Below are positions 25,112-33,905 of a DNA stretch of 38,366 bases, one piece after another; positions within the stretch are counted from its first letter, which is position 1; each line of letters starts with the position of its first letter. Both the position numbers and the translations under genes were made by a program. The notes under the pieces were generated by a model that made no database searches, was not told where the DNA came from, and saw only the letters and a list, made by a program, of their open reading frames with translations. Origin of the DNA: Candidatus Kryptoniota bacterium (GTDB taxonomy: Bacteria; Bacteroidota; Ignavibacteria; Kryptoniales; JAKASW01); contig DATCTN010000022.1 in NCBI GenBank assembly GCA_036567965.1, forward strand, positions 1 to 38,366, given 5' to 3'.

Positions 25112-26681
25112 TTGCGCCTCCTGGAAGGAGAACTGAGAATGTCGATCCAGTCTCGGATGTGCGCGCGAGGAAGATCTTTCCCCCATGACTCTCGACTATT
25201 TCTTTGCATATCACAAGTCCTATTCCGTTGCCGTTCGGCTTCTTACTGTTTATGAAGTCGACGAACAATTGTCCAACAATATCCTGAGACACGCCGCCCC
25301 CATTGTCTTCGACGTCGATTCGGATCTGCGATCCGCCCTGGGCCTTTTCTTCATACACTCTGAGACCTATCGTCTCCTGACGGCCGTTTCTTCTTTTAGC
25401 GGTGATCGCTTCGATTGAATTGTTGATGAGGTTGATGAGCACCTGTTGAATCTGCACGGGGTCGGCATTAAGCACCAGTTCGGGCGTGTCGAGCCTGACG
25501 TCAAGCCTGATGGAAGTCTCTCTCAACTTAGATTCCATGACGGACTTGACCTCGTCGATTAAACTCCTTACCGGCGATTTTATCTTCGCGGGGACCGCAA
25601 TCTTCCTTGCCTGTAGAGCTCGATTGATGATGGAAATCATATTTTCGACCTGCCGCTGGATCACACCGAGCTTTCGTCTTTCTTCGGATGAAATATCATT
25701 CTCGAGAAGGAGCTGGACCGACGCGTAGATTGCGTTCAGGGGACTTCCGACTTCATGTGCAAGTTTTGTTGCGAGCTTCCCGAGCGCCGCCTGTGATTCG
25801 AATGACCGAAGTCGTTCCTGAAGTGAAATTATCTCCGTCGTCTTCTGTTTCAGTTCGTTCGTAGCAAGTTCAATCTCTTTCTGAAGCCTGATGTTATATT
25901 CTTCTTTTTCAAGCATCTTAGTCCGGTTTATCTCGTGGGCTTTCTTGAGATCTCCGATCATATTGTTGAAGATTCTTGAGATTGTCTTGAACTCCTCTCC
26001 GGAGGAGGGAATGAATCGCGCGTCCATGTTGCCGCCCGCTACGTCGCGCATCGCCCCGGCAAGGTCTCCAAACGGCTTCAGGAAAGTGAGTCTCATGGCG
26101 AAAAGCAAAAGTATCGAAGCGAGCACACTCACAAGGAGCGTTATGATCGCACCCGTCTCCTGATTTCGTCTTACCACCTGCCTCACCTTGCTCAATGTGA
26201 TTTCAGTAAGCGCGTATCCCCAGATCTGATCTTTACCGAACCGCAGAATCGAGTACGAGAATAGAGAACTCCCGGTTCTGACCGCCGATAGCGGAGGTTT
26301 TACATTTCCGCTCTTGAGAAAAGTCGTCCGGAGAAATTCCAACTCCGCTTTCGTGAGTGTCCGTCCCGCGTTGGCTGCAAGAACTATTGAATCCGGTCCG
26401 ACTTTCTTGAAAAATCCGATGAACTCTGCGTCGGGAAGCAGCCTGAGAGCGAGTCGTGCGTTGGCGGTAAGAATGGACGGCTCTACTTCTGTAGATGTGC
26501 TTGTGGCCAGATTAAATTCAGCCGCGATGAGCTCGGCGCTGTCCTCCGCGTCAAGGAACAACATTCGCTCGGTTGTAACCGAGTTGAAATAAGTTATCAG
26601 GAGCCCCGCCGCGAAAAGTATAAGCACCACCAGGGCGGTGAGTCTTGTTCGTAAGGAAAACGCCGGTATTTGTAGTCTCAC
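25101..26681 (-). CDS. Membrane sensor histidine kinase
   Basis: A 526-residue kinase from a GTG start with no clear ribosome-binding site. Transmembrane helices lie at about 13-32 and 177-199, enclosing a 145-residue periplasmic sensor. A HAMP linker (200-250) and coiled coil (250-295) follow. The HisKA box is LATKLAHEVGSPLNAI with H309. The ATPase domain has the N-box NLINNSIEAI (417-426), DNGGG (459-463) and GNGIGL (484-489). The sensor is not recognised as a known domain. As first gene of the operon kinase-regulator-PBP4, it probably senses an envelope signal and controls the sigma-54 activator that follows. Divergent from uvrA across a 152-bp gap. Confidence 0.92.
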   Translation of the reverse strand: MRLQIPAFSLRTRLTALVVLILFAAGLLITYFNSVTTERMLFLDAEDSAELIAAEFNLATSTSTEVEPSILTANARLALRLLPDAEFIGFFKKVGPDSIVLAANAGRTLTKAELEFLRTTFLKSGNVKPPLSAVRTGSSLFSYSILRFGKDQIWGYALTEITLSKVRQVVRRNQETGAIITLLVSVLASILLLFAMRLTFLKPFGDLAGAMRDVAGGNMDARFIPSSGEEFKTISRIFNNMIGDLKKAHEINRTKMLEKEEYNIRLQKEIELATNELKQKTTEIISLQERLRSFESQAALGKLATKLAHEVGSPLNAIYASVQLLLENDISSEERRKLGVIQRQVENMISIINRALQARKIAVPAKIKSPVRSLIDEVKSVMESKLRETSIRLDVRLDTPELVLNADPVQIQQVLINLINNSIEAITAKRRNGRQETIGLRVYEEKAQGGSQIRIDVEDNGGGVSQDIVGQLFVDFINSKKPNGNGIGLVICKEIVESHGGKIFLARTSETGSTFSVLLPGGANEG

Positions 26682-26833
26682 GTGAAAAATATACTTTTCA
26701 ATGCGGTCGAGTTCAAGCTTTCATAGTCAATGTGACCACTCGTCTCGCGAGCTATCGAGCGAACGTGAAAGTGGGGAAGATTGTTTGTATTAGTTAAATT
26801 GAAACAAAGTTGAGGTTGATAGAGAGTACCACG
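26682..26833. promoter_or_regulatory. Divergent promoter gap between kinase operon and uvrA
   Basis: These 152 bases must hold the promoters of two divergent units. The AT-rich part near 26781-26805 (GTTTGTATTAGTTAAATT) is a likely uvrA promoter region. No LexA-like palindrome was recognised and no -24/-12 element is evident. Confidence 0.4.
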
Positions 26834-29695
26834 ATGCCTAATGCGCGGAAAACCCGTATTGATGCCGGATCCGGTCATCACGAGCTTCAAGTCGAAAGGC
26901 CCACCGGTTATCTCACGTTGACGGGGGTAAGAACGCACAATTTGAAGAACTTGAACGTCCGTATCCCGAAGGGAAAGATTACCGTTATGACAGGACCGTC
27001 CGGCAGCGGGAAATCAAGTCTGGCGTTCGATACAATTTATGCTGAAGGACAGCGCAGGTACATTGAAAGCCTTTCTGCGTATGTGCGGCAATTCCTGGAA
27101 AGGATGGAGAAGCCCGACGTCGATTCAGTACAGGGAATTGCCCCGACTGTCGCTATTGAGCAACGGCGGCTTTCACGAAATCCCAGATCGACTGTTGCTA
27201 CGATGACGGAAATTTACGACTACCTCAGACTTCTCTTCGGCCGAGCGGGAACAGTCGTCTGCTCGAATTGTCACATACCCGTGGTCAAATACACACCACA
27301 ATTGATACTCAATGCTATTGATAACTCCCTCAGGAATAAAAAGATATATTTGTTCTTTGGTGCGAAACCAAATGATCGCAAAGCATCTTATGATGATTTC
27401 AAGCGCAGAGGTTTCTACCGTTTAGCAGCCCTGAGTGAGCCGGGGAAAGTCATCGATCTGAACGAAGCCAAATTTGAAAATGACGGCCAGGAGTTCCTGG
27501 TTCTCCTGGACAGAATTTCGGTGGGTAGCGAGGGCTATAAGGACCGCGTTATCGAAGCTTGTGAGCAAGGCTTCCTAAACGGATCAGGAAGCATCTATGT
27601 CTACGACCTCGAGACCGGCGCCTTGCATCATTTCTCGAGCAAGTTCCAATGCTCATCGTGTGGGAGAGCTTATCTGGAGCCGGAGCCGCGGCTCTTCTCC
27701 TTCAACAATCCTTATGGAGCTTGCCCGGTGTGTCAGGGATTCGGTACCGTCATAGGCTATGATTGGGACAAAACCATTGCAAATCCGTTCATGAGTATCC
27801 TGAAAGGAGGAATCAGTTTAATCTCTGCGCCCGCTTTTGATGTTTACAGACGATCTCTTATAAAGTCTGCAAGTGCTGGCAGGATAAGGCTTGATGTTCC
27901 AGTAAATGATCTGACGCGTAAAGAGTGGAGCTTCCTGGTCGAGGGGGATAAATCGTTTGTCGGACTGCGGGGATTCGTGAAGCATCTTGAGAAAAAGTCC
28001 CACTCGTTTTCTGTAAAATATTTTCTCGACAAATATCGTGGGTATGTGACCTGTCCGACCTGCGGTGGGGCGCGTCTCCGGCAGGAAGCACTTGTCGTTG
28101 AAATCGACGGCCACAACATCGCCGGGGTTGTCTCGATGATGGTCGGGCGCGCACGAAAGTTTTTTGAACTTCTGAAACTCACAGGTGAGAATGCGGTCAT
28201 AGCTGAACAGGTGCTCGAAGAAATCCGGAAGCGGATCGGCTATCTCTATGAAATCGGTCTCGAATATCTGACACTTGACCGGCTGTCATCTACGCTTTCA
28301 GGAGGGGAGGCGCAGAGAGTAAATCTGGCGACAAGTCTGGCTTCGACTCTTGTCGCGACAACATATGTCCTTGACGAACCGAGCATCGGGTTGCATGCGA
28401 GGGATATGGACAGGCTGGTGGGCATTTTGAAAAACCTGAAATCCTATGACAACACCGTCATCGTCGTTGAGCATGATGCCGAGATGATGAGGAATGCCGA
28501 CTTCGTCATCGACCTCGGTCCAGGATCGGGTGCGGCAGGCGGTGAGATCATGTTTGAGGGCTCATTCGATGGCCTCGTCAGGTCGAAAAACTCAATTACG
28601 GGGAAGTACCTGCGCGGCGAAAGGAAGATCCAGCTGCCTAAACGCCGTAAACCTCTTGATAAGTTCATCAGAATCCAGGGGGCCTCATTGCACAACCTGG
28701 ACAATCTCAATGTCGACATCCCGCTGTATGGAATTGTTTGTGTTACAGGAGTCAGTGGATCAGGTAAAAGCACACTCGTCTATGAAGTGCTCCATGATGC
28801 ACTAAAGGAGCATTTCGCGCAGGAAGGGTTGGTAACTACGCGCGAGAAAATCGACGTGTCGACGAATCATGCGAAGAGAATTACATTCGACTACCTGCCG
28901 CAATCTGTCGAGCTGGTGGATCAGAGCGCGGTCGGTCGAGTATCCCGCTCCAACGTTGCAACGTACAGCGGAGCTTTTGACTCAATAAGATCTATCTTTG
29001 CGGAGACGCCACTTGCTAGAGAAAGGGGACAAAGCGCGAGCTACTTCTCGTTCAATGTCGAGTCCGGAGGAAGGTGCGAGGCATGCAACGGCGAGGGGAT
29101 ACAGGTGGTGGAGATGCAGTTCCTTGCAGACGTCACCCTGGATTGTGAGGTCTGCGGTGGGAAGCGATATGGCAGTGAGGCGCTTGAAATAAAATATCGC
29201 GGCAAAAATATTGCTGACGTTCTCGACCTTACTGTCTCCCAGGCGCTTGAGTTTTTCTCTGAAAGGAAAGAGGTCGTCAAACCTTTGAAGCTGCTGGACC
29301 GGGTCGGACTCAGCTATTTAAAGCTCGGTCAGCGTTTGTCGACGTTGTCGGGAGGTGAAGCCCAGCGCCTTAAGATTTCCACTTACCTCTCTGCAAGCAG
29401 CGACAGTGAGGTATTGTTCATACTCGACGAACCTACTACCGGCCTCCACTTCGAGGAGATTTCCAAACTGATCGATGTCCTGATCGATCTGCGCGACCGC
29501 GGGAACAGCATTATAGTTGTCGAGCATAATCTTGATGTAATCAAATGCGCCGATTACGTGATAGACCTGGGACCTGAGGCAGGGGAAAACGGGGGAAGAC
29601 TCGTAGCAGCAGGCACACCTGAAGAGATTTGCGCGGTCAAAGAATCGCGCACGGGATCAGTCTTGAAGAGCTTTCTAGTTCAGGATCAGAATTGA
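26834..29695 (+). CDS. uvrA: UvrABC excinuclease subunit A
   Basis: A 953-residue ATPase that finds bulky DNA damage and loads UvrB in nucleotide excision repair. The ATG at 26834 is preferred over the TTG at 26810. Two ABC modules are intact: Walker A GPSGSGKSS (from 54) and GVSGSGKST (from 639), with signatures LSGGEAQR at 488-495 and 838-845. Zinc motifs CSSCG...CPVC (after FSFNNPYGA) and CEAC...CEVC (after FSFNVESGG) are present. The UvrB-interaction region between the first zinc pair and the first module is retained in length. The second module is divergent: VELVDQSAVGRVSRSNVATYSG replaces the usual IDQSPIGRTPRSNPATYTG-type run (split here to short parts), so this may be a paralogous UvrA. 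Its 3' end overlaps the convergent gene by 10 bases. Confidence 0.95.
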   Translation: MPNARKTRIDAGSGHHELQVERPTGYLTLTGVRTHNLKNLNVRIPKGKITVMTGPSGSGKSSLAFDTIYAEGQRRYIESLSAYVRQFLERMEKPDVDSVQGIAPTVAIEQRRLSRNPRSTVATMTEIYDYLRLLFGRAGTVVCSNCHIPVVKYTPQLILNAIDNSLRNKKIYLFFGAKPNDRKASYDDFKRRGFYRLAALSEPGKVIDLNEAKFENDGQEFLVLLDRISVGSEGYKDRVIEACEQGFLNGSGSIYVYDLETGALHHFSSKFQCSSCGRAYLEPEPRLFSFNNPYGACPVCQGFGTVIGYDWDKTIANPFMSILKGGISLISAPAFDVYRRSLIKSASAGRIRLDVPVNDLTRKEWSFLVEGDKSFVGLRGFVKHLEKKSHSFSVKYFLDKYRGYVTCPTCGGARLRQEALVVEIDGHNIAGVVSMMVGRARKFFELLKLTGENAVIAEQVLEEIRKRIGYLYEIGLEYLTLDRLSSTLSGGEAQRVNLATSLASTLVATTYVLDEPSIGLHARDMDRLVGILKNLKSYDNTVIVVEHDAEMMRNADFVIDLGPGSGAAGGEIMFEGSFDGLVRSKNSITGKYLRGERKIQLPKRRKPLDKFIRIQGASLHNLDNLNVDIPLYGIVCVTGVSGSGKSTLVYEVLHDALKEHFAQEGLVTTREKIDVSTNHAKRITFDYLPQSVELVDQSAVGRVSRSNVATYSGAFDSIRSIFAETPLARERGQSASYFSFNVESGGRCEACNGEGIQVVEMQFLADVTLDCEVCGGKRYGSEALEIKYRGKNIADVLDLTVSQALEFFSERKEVVKPLKLLDRVGLSYLKLGQRLSTLSGGEAQRLKISTYLSASSDSEVLFILDEPTTGLHFEEISKLIDVLIDLRDRGNSIIVVEHNLDVIKCADYVIDLGPEAGENGGRLVAAGTPEEICAVKESRTGSVLKSFLVQDQN

Positions 29696-30381
29696 GTGGC
29701 GATGTTAAATGCCAGAAAGAAAGTGCTGAAGTTAGACATCGGCTGACCCTGCAGACTCTCTATCCCTCTCGACATCGGAAGAATGTAGTAACGGACGCTG
29801 ACTCCGAACAGGCTGTTTTGATCGAGCCCGAAGTAAGCACCCCCGCCCACATATCCTCCCAATCCGAAATACGAATGCGCTCCGGCGACGCTTCTGGAGA
29901 ACGGCTGGTCATACGGCATCGACAACACCACGTTCGGTCCGACACCGGCGAGAACGTACGGACGAAATGAATCCGTTATGTCGTCCTTGAAAAGCCTGTA
30001 CTGAAGTCCGATCATCGCGGGGAAAACGAAAAGTTGATTGACTTTCCCGATGACTGTCTTTTGAATATTTCCATAAAAATCATAGTAATACGTCTCCGTT
30101 TCGTTCGGGGCTTTAGCCTCCGAGCCGCTTATGGAGATCGTCCAGGATAGCGGCCCGCCGATGGATTGCCTATAGAAAAAGCCGAGACCGAAGCCGCTGT
30201 TGCCCAGCATGATGTCCGCTCCCAACGCGTTTGCCTTCTCAGCAGTGTCGGGCGCGACATCCTTTATCGGGAGGAACGCGTATTCCGAATCCGGATTCGA
30301 CGTTGCTGTCGATTGCTGCGCGAAAGCCTGCGCTTCGAAAAGGAGAAGGAAGAATGCAAGACATCCACTCAACTTGATCAT
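29686..30381 (-). CDS. Outer-membrane beta-barrel protein
   Basis: A 231-residue protein. The ATG at 30381 opens a signal peptide (IKLSGCLAFFLLLFEAQAFAQ) and is preferred over the TTG at 30405. The mature part alternates polar and hydrophobic residues (FGLGFFYRQSIGG, WTISISGSEA, YVLAGVGPNVVLSMP, YVGGGAYFGLDQNS) with many Gly and Tyr, and ends NFSTFFLAFNIATQF with a terminal Phe. These are the marks of an 8- to 10-strand outer-membrane barrel. The function is unknown. Convergent with uvrA, ends overlapping by 10 bases. Confidence 0.75.
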   Translation of the reverse strand: MIKLSGCLAFFLLLFEAQAFAQQSTATSNPDSEYAFLPIKDVAPDTAEKANALGADIMLGNSGFGLGFFYRQSIGGPLSWTISISGSEAKAPNETETYYYDFYGNIQKTVIGKVNQLFVFPAMIGLQYRLFKDDITDSFRPYVLAGVGPNVVLSMPYDQPFSRSVAGAHSYFGLGGYVGGGAYFGLDQNSLFGVSVRYYILPMSRGIESLQGQPMSNFSTFFLAFNIATQF

Positions 30382-30489
30382 GTTATTCTCGGGTTTGGAC
30401 TTCAATGTACATCGTTTTGACGCCAGCCATCTATCTAAAGATTAAACCAAAAAACGGTTCAATCAAGTTCCACAAAAATTGCGGACACG

Positions 30490-31659
30490 TCAACGCACTT
30501 CGTATGCGTCAAATTTGAGGTATTCAGTCTCCGGCATCGAGGGCAAAACCGGGTGATCTGGCGCTGCACCGGCACGATGAAGGAGCTGGAGGGTTCGTCC
30601 GCACCTCAGAGCGGCGTCGTTGACTATCTCCTCGAATGTCTCTCTGTACACGTGGTGAGAACATGAGCTCGTGAGAAGAGTACCGTTCTTCACTAAGAGC
30701 CCGAATATCTTTTCGTGCAGACGCCTGTATGCCACCTTGGCTGCGGTCACACTTTTCCTATTGTGCGTGAAACTTGGGGGATCACAGACTACCACATCGA
30801 AAGTACCTCCTGACGATGCCACACCACTCATGAACTCATTTACATCTGCCGTTTCTACGGAAACGTTCTTGAGCCCATTAAGTTCGGAATTGATTCGGAG
30901 TGCCAAAGTTGCCTGCTGAGAGGAATCGACCGCGAGGACCGATTCCGCGCCATGGTGAGCGAGATTCAATGCGAAACCGCCCTCGTTCGAGAAAAGATCG
31001 AGTACGCGAGCACCTTGAGCAAATCTTCGTGAGAAGATTCTGTTGAGTCGTTGGTCAAAATAGAATCCCGTCTTCTGTCCCCGGAACGGGTTGATCCGAA
31101 AGACAACACCCTCCTCGTCATAATCGGCGGTCTGCTCCACACCATGAAGAATCGATCTGGTCTGGGGAAGCCCTTCGAGCTCACGAGTGGGGCTTTCGTT
31201 TCGTTCATAAATTGCAGCGGGGGAAAAGAGCCCATGAAGCGCATCCAAAATAAACGGCATTCGCTTTTCCATCGCGGCCGAAGAGATTTGAATACTGAAT
31301 AAGCCATTAAAGCGGTCGATGATCAATCCCGGCAGGAAATCGCTCTCTCCATAAACAAGCCGGTAGTACGGCACATTGAAGAGCCGGTCGCGGATGCCAA
31401 GTGCGTCTTTTATCCGATCCACAAAAAAAGTCTTGTCGGGTTCTCTGAATTCTTTCGTGAACATCCGAACCGAGATCAACGTATTCGGATTGTAGAATCC
31501 AAAACCAAGCGACTTTTCTCTGGAACTCTTCACCTCCACTACGTCACCGACCTGGGGATCGCCTGTCACCTCCGCGATTTCATTGCTGAACACCCAGCAG
31601 TGGCCGGCTGCGATCCTTCCGTCTTCCTTCGGCTTCAGCCGCACAGCGGCGTGCTTCAT
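30490..31659 (-). CDS. rlmI: Class I SAM-dependent rRNA (cytosine-C5) methyltransferase, RlmI-like
   Basis: A 389-residue enzyme. The N-terminal PUA-like domain (about 1-75) begins VRLKPKEDGRIAAGHCWVFSNEI. The EEI-type middle domain (about 75-190) carries YGESDFLPGLIIDRF. The Rossmann methyltransferase (about 195-389) has FRGQKTGFYFDQRLNR, SAM motif VLDLFSNEGGFALNLA, VVCDPPSF and LLTSSCSHH, whose Cys is the likely catalytic residue. RlmI methylates C1962 of 23S rRNA to m5C. The exact site is inferred from family. The ATG overlaps the TGA of the aminotransferase (ATGA), so it ends the operon begun by hrcA. Confidence 0.85.
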   Translation of the reverse strand: MKHAAVRLKPKEDGRIAAGHCWVFSNEIAEVTGDPQVGDVVEVKSSREKSLGFGFYNPNTLISVRMFTKEFREPDKTFFVDRIKDALGIRDRLFNVPYYRLVYGESDFLPGLIIDRFNGLFSIQISSAAMEKRMPFILDALHGLFSPAAIYERNESPTRELEGLPQTRSILHGVEQTADYDEEGVVFRINPFRGQKTGFYFDQRLNRIFSRRFAQGARVLDLFSNEGGFALNLAHHGAESVLAVDSSQQATLALRINSELNGLKNVSVETADVNEFMSGVASSGGTFDVVVCDPPSFTHNRKSVTAAKVAYRRLHEKIFGLLVKNGTLLTSSCSHHVYRETFEEIVNDAALRCGRTLQLLHRAGAAPDHPVLPSMPETEYLKFDAYEVR

Positions 31660-32849
31660 CTGAGCCTTCTGATCGCTGCAGCGATCCGATCCGCGGCTTC
31701 GACGAGTTCTCGCTCAGAATATGCATAGGAGATCCTGATGTGCTTATCTGAACCGAACGCAGCGCCCGGCACGACTGCAACCTGCGCCTCGGCGAGAAGG
31801 AAGTGTGAGATATCGAACGAGTTAGCCAGAGTAGTCTGAGCGTACTTTCTTCCGAACAATCCTTCCACGGAAGGGAAGAAGTAGAATGCTCCCTTGGGTT
31901 TGGTAAGAGAAAGGCCGTCAATTTCCCGAAGCTTGTCGAAGAGAAGGTCTCGTCTCCTCTGGAATGACTGCCTCATCATTTCGATCTCCGATTGATTTCC
32001 CTTTATGGCTTCGAGTGCGGCAGCCTGCGAGATTGAAGAAGCATTCGACGTCATCTGGCTCTGGATCTTTGATGAGCGGCGAATTATTTCTTCATTCGCG
32101 GCGAGAAACCCGATTCTCCAGCCGGTCATTGAGTACGCTTTCGAAACGCCTCCTATCGTGATGACCTTGTCGCGCACTTCAGGAATGGATCCGACTGAAA
32201 AATGTTTCTCTCCATCGTACACTATCTTTGCGTAGATCTCGTCGGAGAGAATGAAGAAGTCCCTTTCAACGGCAAGTCTCGCGATGCCATGAAGGATCTT
32301 CTCTGTCAACATGCTCCCTGTGGGATTTGATGGTGTATTCAGGATGATCGCCTTGGTCTTATCAGTGACAAGCGGCCTGATGTCTTCGGAGGTGAATGTA
32401 AAATCTCTTTCCTCTCTTGATTCAAGGATCACCGGAACGGCGTCTGCGAGTTTCACCATCTCAGGGAAACTCACCCAATACGGTGAAGGGATTATCACTT
32501 CGTCGCCCGGGTTGCAGATTGCCTGGAGCGCGTTGTAGATAGAGTGCTTTCCTCCGCTCGAGATAAGAATGTTTGACGCATTCACCTCGATATTATTCTC
32601 GCTCCGGAATCTTTCCGCCACAGCTTTCCGGAGCTCGGGCGTTCCTTCGTTCTGCGTGTACTTTGTAAAATTATCATTGATCGCTTTGATCGCCGCTTGC
32701 TTGATGTTTTCCGGAGTAGGGAAGTCGGGTTCCCCTGCGCTGAGGCTGATTACATTCTTCCCCTCGGCCCTCAGCTTTTTTGCAAGCGAGGTTATGGCGA
32801 TCGTCTGTGACTCCTCGATCCTGTCGATCTTTCGCGAGAAAGACGGCAT
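31656..32849 (-). CDS. Pyridoxal-phosphate aminotransferase, class I (aspartate aminotransferase-like)
   Basis: A 397-residue fold-type I enzyme starting MPSFSRKIDRIEESQTIAI. SLSAGEPDFPTPENIK is the family's substrate-gate motif, ILNTPSNPTGSM holds the conserved Asn, and FILSDEIYAKIVYDG holds the PLP Asp and Tyr. GGVSKAYSMTGWRIGF holds the Schiff-base lysine, and the final Arg (HIRISYAYSE) binds the substrate carboxylate. It is cytoplasmic and probably uses aspartate/glutamate with 2-oxoglutarate. Some members also transaminate prephenate or aromatic acids. The ATG overlaps the TGA of coaD (ATGA). The TTG at 32852 would add one residue. Confidence 0.9.
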   Translation of the reverse strand: MPSFSRKIDRIEESQTIAITSLAKKLRAEGKNVISLSAGEPDFPTPENIKQAAIKAINDNFTKYTQNEGTPELRKAVAERFRSENNIEVNASNILISSGGKHSIYNALQAICNPGDEVIIPSPYWVSFPEMVKLADAVPVILESREERDFTFTSEDIRPLVTDKTKAIILNTPSNPTGSMLTEKILHGIARLAVERDFFILSDEIYAKIVYDGEKHFSVGSIPEVRDKVITIGGVSKAYSMTGWRIGFLAANEEIIRRSSKIQSQMTSNASSISQAAALEAIKGNQSEIEMMRQSFQRRRDLLFDKLREIDGLSLTKPKGAFYFFPSVEGLFGRKYAQTTLANSFDISHFLLAEAQVAVVPGAAFGSDKHIRISYAYSERELVEAADRIAAAIRRLR

Positions 32850-33358
32850 CAACTCTTTTTCCTTCCTGGTTTGGATTTGGCATCGCTGTTCTTTTCTATT
32901 AAAAGCCGATTGACGTGGGGAGGCACAAACTCGCTTACATTGCCGCCGAAGCTTGCGATCTCCCGCACTATCGTGCTGTTCAGGTACGTGTACTTTTCAT
33001 GAGGCATCAGAAACACTGTATCTACTTCCGAGCTCAGCTTCCTGTTTGTCAGCGCCATCTGGAATTCGAACTCGAAGTCGGACACCGCCCGCAGACCGCG
33101 GACTATTGCTATGGCTTTCTTCTTCCGAGCGTAGTCGACCAGAAGACCGTCGAATTCCTCGACCTCGATGTTCTCGATATTCTTGACAGCCTCTTTGACC
33201 AATTCCACGCGCTGTGGACCGCTGAAGAGCGGAATCTTCAGAGTGTTGACTGCCACACACATGATAACCTTGTCGAATAATCGGGCTGCGCGGGCAGCAA
33301 CATCGACGTGCCCGTTGGTTACCGGGTCGAACGTCCCGGGATAAATCGCGATTCTCAT
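32849..33358 (-). CDS. coaD: Phosphopantetheine adenylyltransferase
   Basis: A 169-residue enzyme that transfers AMP from ATP to 4'-phosphopantetheine, the next-to-last step of coenzyme A synthesis. The start at 33358 gives MRIAIYPGTFDPVTNGHVDV, with the T/H of GxFDPxTxGH. PLFSGPQRVELV, IVRGLRAVSDFEFEFQMA and YTYLNSTIVREIASFGG follow, the complete set for CoaD. The C-terminus has about 10 extra basic residues. The longer open frame to 33460 lies inside rsmD and is not used. The ATG overlaps the rsmD stop (ATGA). Confidence 0.95.
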   Translation of the reverse strand: MRIAIYPGTFDPVTNGHVDVAARAARLFDKVIMCVAVNTLKIPLFSGPQRVELVKEAVKNIENIEVEEFDGLLVDYARKKKAIAIVRGLRAVSDFEFEFQMALTNRKLSSEVDTVFLMPHEKYTYLNSTIVREIASFGGNVSEFVPPHVNRLLIEKNSDAKSKPGRKKS

Positions 33359-33900
33359 TTTTCCTCCGGTGCTATGAAAGATAGTATTGTGGAGCCGAAT
33401 ATCTTCTGTCTCATTAGTTTCGACCGCGGCGGCGTGTAAGCTCTCGAGTGTTCGACACAAATTATTCCGGATGCTCTGACCATTCCCCTCGATATGATAT
33501 CATCGATTATGTCGCAAGTCGCGTTGTTTATTTTGTAGGGGGGATCGACATATGCCACGTCGAACTTCTCGCTGCATTGTTTCACGAATTCTTCGGCCTT
33601 CATCCGTACGATTTCACAGGCGTTTTCGACGCCAAGCTCGTGCGCATTCCGGGAAATCAATTCTGCAGTGTTCCTGTCGCTTTCCACGAACACAACCCTG
33701 GCTGCGCCTCTGCTTATCGCTTCGAACCCAACACATCCCGTGCCAGCATACAGATCGAGAGCAACCCCTCCAGTCAGGTCGATCATGTTAGCGAGAATAT
33801 TGAACATTGTTACCCGAAGTCTGTCAGTAGCGGGTCTTAGATTTTGGGACCGGATCGAAATGATTTTTCTACTCCGGAGCCGGCCGCCCGTGATTCTCAT
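33355..33900 (-). CDS. rsmD: 16S rRNA (guanine966-N2)-methyltransferase
   Basis: A 181-residue enzyme starting MRITGGRLRSRKI. LRPATDRLRVTMFNIL, SAM motif LDLYAGTGCVGFEAISRGA, FVESD and catalytic VDPPY (the D/NPPY type of N-methyltransferases) are in order. It methylates G966 of 16S rRNA before assembly is complete. The pairing rsmD-coaD is one of the most conserved bacterial gene pairs, which supports both calls. It starts 5 bases after the stop of the PilM-like gene. Confidence 0.95.
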   Translation of the reverse strand: MRITGGRLRSRKIISIRSQNLRPATDRLRVTMFNILANMIDLTGGVALDLYAGTGCVGFEAISRGAARVVFVESDRNTAELISRNAHELGVENACEIVRMKAEEFVKQCSEKFDVAYVDPPYKINNATCDIIDDIISRGMVRASGIICVEHSRAYTPPRSKLMRQKIFGSTILSFIAPEEK

Positions 33901-33905
33901 CTGTG

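Noticed and set aside
30430-30489. Terminator for the rlmI end of the operon
   Set aside because: AACC...GGTT around a T-rich loop gives only a 4-bp stem, too weak to report.
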